Assembly: GCA_049522755.1 (NCBI GenBank) | Contig: JBEKNN010000294.1 | Coordinates: 1 to 10,965 of the forward strand | DNA from: PALSA-243 sp049522755 | GTDB taxonomy: Bacteria > Acidobacteriota > Terriglobia > Bryobacterales > Bryobacteraceae | DNA length: 10,965 bases | Direction of reading: 5' to 3' | In this document: positions 9,490-10,965 of the stretch, piece after piece | How positions within the stretch are numbered: the stretch's first letter is position 1 | Layout of the letters: each line of letters starts with the position of its first letter | Made by a program: the position numbers and the translations under genes | Notes under the pieces: model-generated | Seen by the model: only the letters and a program-made list of their open reading frames with translations | What the model was told of the DNA's origin: nothing | Databases searched by the model: none

Positions 9490-9936
9490 CCCCAGGACTG
9501 GTAGCGCCAATCACTTCTGGATGCAATGCGGTTCACTTTGCGAGGCTTCTTCGCAGCGTTCGTTAGGTCGCCATGCCCGCGGATATTCACTTGCCCGCAC
9601 TGGAATCGGAGCACGAATCAGATTTTGGCGTAATGGGGTTACTTGAGCCCAAGTCCGTGGGTGTATCACAAGGGGTCCTTTGCGCAACGTCAGCGAGGCG
9701 GTTCTACGGCGTCTGAATATTGCGCTTGAGGCCACCGGGCAACTGGGAAAGGATTATGTCCTGACCGAAGGCAGCGGCGCCGATCAACAGCAGCAGCGCA
9801 AGGAGTTTCATATTTCCAGTGACTGTACCGCCGTACTCACCGTCCCTGCCGCGCGCCGGGGATCCGTTAGGGCGGATTTCCGGCGCTTGCGTTTCCTGTG
9901 TTGCTTCACTTCCGGTTTTCGCGTACCTTTGAAGGC
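9490..9936. other. Gene-poor stretch between the TPR gene and the toxin-antitoxin pair
   Basis: About 450 bases in which no reading frame resembles a known full-length protein. I see no tRNA, no strong terminator after the TPR gene, no long repeats and no CRISPR. The only item of note is the 35-codon signal-peptide ORF on the minus strand (9704-9811). The stretch may be the decayed remains of a small secreted-protein gene plus the promoter of the toxin-antitoxin unit. A weak candidate promoter TTGCTT (9901-9906), 17 bases, TACCTT (9924-9929) ends just before the antitoxin ATG. Confidence 0.5.
9704..9811 (-). CDS. Very short ORF that is almost entirely a signal peptide (possible gene remnant)
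   Basis: A 35-codon minus-strand ORF starting MKLLALLLLIGAAAFGQ. It has a textbook signal peptide: Lys at position 2, an unbroken Leu-rich core and small residues before a cleavage site near AFG|Q. The end resembles the LFGQ cleavage region of the TonB receptor in this window. After it come only 18 residues (DIILSQLPGGLKRNIQTP), then a TAG at 9704-9706. A weak GGA lies a few bases before the ATG. It is either a small secreted peptide or, more likely, the 5' remnant of a broken gene for an exported protein. No family is recognised. Reading on past the stop, in this frame or a shifted one, gives nothing I recognise. Confidence 0.3.
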   Translation of the reverse strand: MKLLALLLLIGAAAFGQDIILSQLPGGLKRNIQTP

Positions 9937-10161
9937 ATGGAAGTACATTTCACGCCCGAGCAGGAAACGCAGCTTTCCCAAATGGCCACCCACGCAGGCA
10001 CCGACGCCGAGCGATTGGTGAAGGACGCAGCCTTACGCCTGCTGCAGGAAGAGGTCCGCTTTTGCGCCGCCGTGCGGGAAGGCATCGCACAGGCCGACCG
10101 GGGCGAGTTCATTGAAGAAGAAGAAATGGACGCCCGCCTGGAGCAGATGTTGCGCTCATAG
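9937..10161 (+). CDS. Type II antitoxin, ParD/ribbon-helix-helix-like
   Basis: A 74-residue acidic protein. It opens with MEVHFTPEQETQLSQMA, a short beta strand followed by helices, as in antitoxins whose N-terminal ribbon-helix-helix fold binds operator DNA. The helical body has ERLVKDAALRLLQEE (25-39). The acidic C-terminal tail (EFIEEEEMDARLEQML) is of the kind that wraps around and neutralises a ParE/RelE toxin. The toxin gene starts 2 bases after its stop, the normal antitoxin-first operon. The chosen ATG at 9937 has a GAAGG placed very close to it. An in-frame GTG at 9898 would add 13 residues (LLHFRFSRTFEG after the initiator) that do not fit the family. The protein probably represses its own promoter together with the toxin. 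I see no obvious operator palindrome. The family assignment comes from sequence style and context. Confidence 0.83.
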   Translation: MEVHFTPEQETQLSQMATHAGTDAERLVKDAALRLLQEEVRFCAAVREGIAQADRGEFIEEEEMDARLEQMLRS

Positions 10162-10163
10162 AC

Positions 10164-10391
10164 ATGCGTATCCGCTGGACGCCCGCCGCCGCCGCGGACT
10201 TGCAGAGCATTAGCGATTACCTCAAAGAACACCACCCGCGCTACCGCGACCCAACCATGCGGAAGCTGTACGGCACTATCCGTGCGTTGAAAGAATGGCC
10301 GGGGCGTGGCCGTCCCGGACGCGAGGAAGGCACCCGCGAGATTTTGTTTCCTCACACGCCTTACGTGGCGGTCTACCGAGTGAGAGAGTAG
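10164..10391 (+). CDS. ParE/RelE-family toxin, C-terminally truncated by an in-frame TAG
   Basis: A 75-residue basic protein of the ParE/RelE superfamily. The N-terminal strand and helix MRIRWTPAAAADLQSISDYL match the family pattern W-x-x-A-x-x-D-L-x-x-I-x-x-Y. The later LKEWPGRGRPGREEGTREIL (residues 42-61) matches P-x-x-G-R-x-G-x-x-x-G-T-R-E, and PYVAVYRVRE is the next strand. Family members inhibit DNA gyrase (ParE) or cleave ribosome-bound mRNA (RelE); which applies here is not evident. Relatives are normally about 90-100 residues and end with a further strand of the type V-E-V/I-L-R-I-x-H-x-A-Q/R. Here that segment lies just after a TAG at 10389-10391 in the same frame (TIEVMRIYHAAQDR). 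The product as written lacks its last core strand and is probably inactive, unless the stop is read through. It follows the antitoxin by 2 bases. Confidence 0.83.
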   Translation: MRIRWTPAAAADLQSISDYLKEHHPRYRDPTMRKLYGTIRALKEWPGRGRPGREEGTREILFPHTPYVAVYRVRE

Positions 10392-10472
10392 ACAATCGAA
10401 GTCATGCGCATTTATCACGCGGCACAAGATCGGCTTAATCATCGGGTTTCCGAGCTACTGTTGAGACTATGA
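10392..10472 (+). pseudogene. In-frame 3' remainder of the toxin gene after the premature stop
   Basis: Directly after the TAG the same frame continues for 26 codons: TIEVMRIYHAAQDR, then LNHRVSELLLRL, then TGA at 10470-10472. The first 14 residues match the conserved final beta strand of ParE/RelE toxins. The interruption is therefore a single in-frame nonsense codon and not a natural end. With it restored the toxin would be about 102 residues. A CAG or GAG to TAG change would be enough; the ancestral codon cannot be known from this sequence alone. Confidence 0.65.
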
Positions 10473-10511
10473 TGCATATCGGGAATTCAGGGTGAGCAAG
10501 AGACGCTCTGC

Positions 10512-10680
10512 GGCGCGGTCGGGGTATCGATGGAAATCACAAGGAGCGAATTCAATAGACATCCCGACCGCTCCCCGTGTGGCCCCCAGACATCCGAACA
10601 CGATCGTTGTCCCGACTGCCTCAAGGCGTGGCGGGAACGGCCCTTATTATCCGAATAGCATCCCCCTCCCAGCACTTCGA
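10512..10680. repeat. Four degenerate copies of a CCCGACCGC-type motif, one inverted
   Basis: Copies at 10555-10574, 10603-10622 and about 10651-10680 run on the plus strand; an inverted copy is at 10512-10531. The inverted copy matches the first plus copy at 16 of 20 bases and includes a perfect 9-base arm (GCGGTCGGG at 10515-10523 against CCCGACCGC at 10563-10571), so the pair could form a stem. In one plus frame the three direct copies are in phase and encode NSIDIPTAP, NTIVVPTAS and NSIPLPALR. They may be remnants of a repeat protein or a DNA-level repeat. The rest of 10473-10703 shows no recognisable gene. Confidence 0.4.
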
Positions 10681-10691
10681 CAGCTTAATAA

Positions 10692-10712
10692 GCGAACGAT
10701 GATCTAGTTCGC
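10692..10712 (-). terminator. Weak hairpin at the stop codon of the TIGR03435 gene
   Basis: GCGAAC (10692-10697) pairs with GTTCGC (10707-10712) around a 9-base loop that holds the TAG stop of the minus-strand gene. On that strand it is followed by TTATTAAG, a poor T-tract. It may act as a weak terminator, but the stem is short. Confidence 0.25.
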
Positions 10713-10965
10713 CACCGGCGCCTTTTCGGCCCGATCAACCACCAGCACCTCGATCGGGCTTTTGTGCGCCTCCAGCCTCAGCCCCAGCTGATCCTGGATC
10801 GCGCTGAAGATCGATGGGCCCGGCGCCTCGGGCGGCGCGCCGTTGGGTTCGTCAGGCGTCCACTCCAAGTCGATATCGTATGGGCCGGCCAATCCGGTCT
10901 TGTCGATCACCGCCTGGCGGAGTTGGCGCGACAGTAGCATCGTGAAACGAAACATCGGCATCCAT
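10704..10965 (-). CDS. TIGR03435 family protein (DUF3738), C-terminal fragment
   Basis: The last 86 or so codons of a gene whose start lies beyond the right edge; the frame is open to the last base. The visible part reads MLLSRQLRQAVIDKTGLAGP, YDIDLEWTPDE, then SIFSAIQDQLGLRLEAHKSP and IEVLVVDRAEKAP. This is the hallmark C-terminus of the TIGR03435/DUF3738 family (V-x-D-K-T-G-L-x-G-x-Y-D-x-x-L-E-W-T-P-D, then the Q-L-G-L-x-L-E segment, then V-E-V-L-V-I-D). The family is strongly expanded in Solibacter-type soil Acidobacteria. Its members are usually exported or membrane-anchored, and their function is unknown. It converges on the toxin-antitoxin unit. It is the best single taxonomic marker in the window. 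Confidence 0.9.
   Translation of the reverse strand, partial: WMPMFRFTMLLSRQLRQAVIDKTGLAGPYDIDLEWTPDEPNGAPPEAPGPSIFSAIQDQLGLRLEAHKSPIEVLVVDRAEKAPVAN

Noticed and set aside
9511..9735. 74-codon minus-strand ORF after the TPR gene
   Set aside because: No recognisable family, no ribosome site seen and odd composition; judged to be chance.
9680..10021. 113-codon plus-strand ORF beginning with TTG before the antitoxin
   Set aside because: It overlaps the well-supported antitoxin in another frame, has no recognisable domain and becomes low-complexity and basic.
10492..10707. 71-codon plus-strand ORF (GTG start) across the repeats
   Set aside because: No ribosome site and no known family. The in-phase repeats are reported as a finding, but coding status is not supported.

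Overview
The window looks like chromosomal DNA of a soil Acidobacteriota, most likely Bryobacterales/Solibacterales (relatives of Candidatus Solibacter usitatus). It is GC-rich. It combines families that are expanded in that group: a 1188-residue Oar-like TonB-dependent receptor with an N-terminal carboxypeptidase-regulatory-like domain, a CRTAC1-type FG-GAP/ASPIC-UnbV protein beside a large secreted TPR protein, a quinoprotein paired with a dihaem cytochrome c, and a TIGR03435 (DUF3738) protein. The taxonomic call rests on this gene-family mix and was not computed.

Layout. Positions 1-1201, minus strand: a two-gene unit in which a dihaem c-type cytochrome is followed after 9 bases by the start of a PQQ-type (quinoprotein) beta-propeller enzyme that runs off the left edge. 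Positions 1320-1362: a strong intrinsic terminator with a second hairpin beside it. It ends the receptor gene and separates the two transcription units. Positions 1371-4937, minus: the TonB-dependent receptor, with a plausible promoter in the AT-rich gap 4938-5134. Positions 5135-6907, minus: the FG-GAP/ASPIC protein with a twin-arginine-like signal. Positions 6964-9489, plus: the TPR protein, divergently transcribed across a gap of only 56 bases. Positions 9490-9936: about 450 bases with no convincing full-length gene, but with a 35-codon minus-strand ORF that is almost a pure signal peptide. Positions 9937-10391, plus: a type II toxin-antitoxin pair. Positions 10473-10703: intergenic DNA holding four copies of a short degenerate motif. 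Positions 10704-10965, minus: the C-terminal end of a TIGR03435 protein entering from the right.

How the genes fit together. Most large products are predicted to be exported: cytochrome, quinoprotein, outer-membrane receptor, FG-GAP protein and TPR protein. The theme is therefore periplasmic and cell-surface oxidation and uptake, common in soil Acidobacteria that feed on polymers. The cytochrome is a natural electron acceptor for the quinoprotein.

The most notable local anomaly is the ParE/RelE-like toxin. Its reading frame is cut by a TAG, and the conserved C-terminal strand of the family follows directly in the same frame. This suggests a recently inactivated toxin beside an intact antitoxin. 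I see no clear case for a wholly new multi-gene system. The best leads are the interrupted toxin, the orphan signal-peptide ORF and the phased repeats at 10512-10680.
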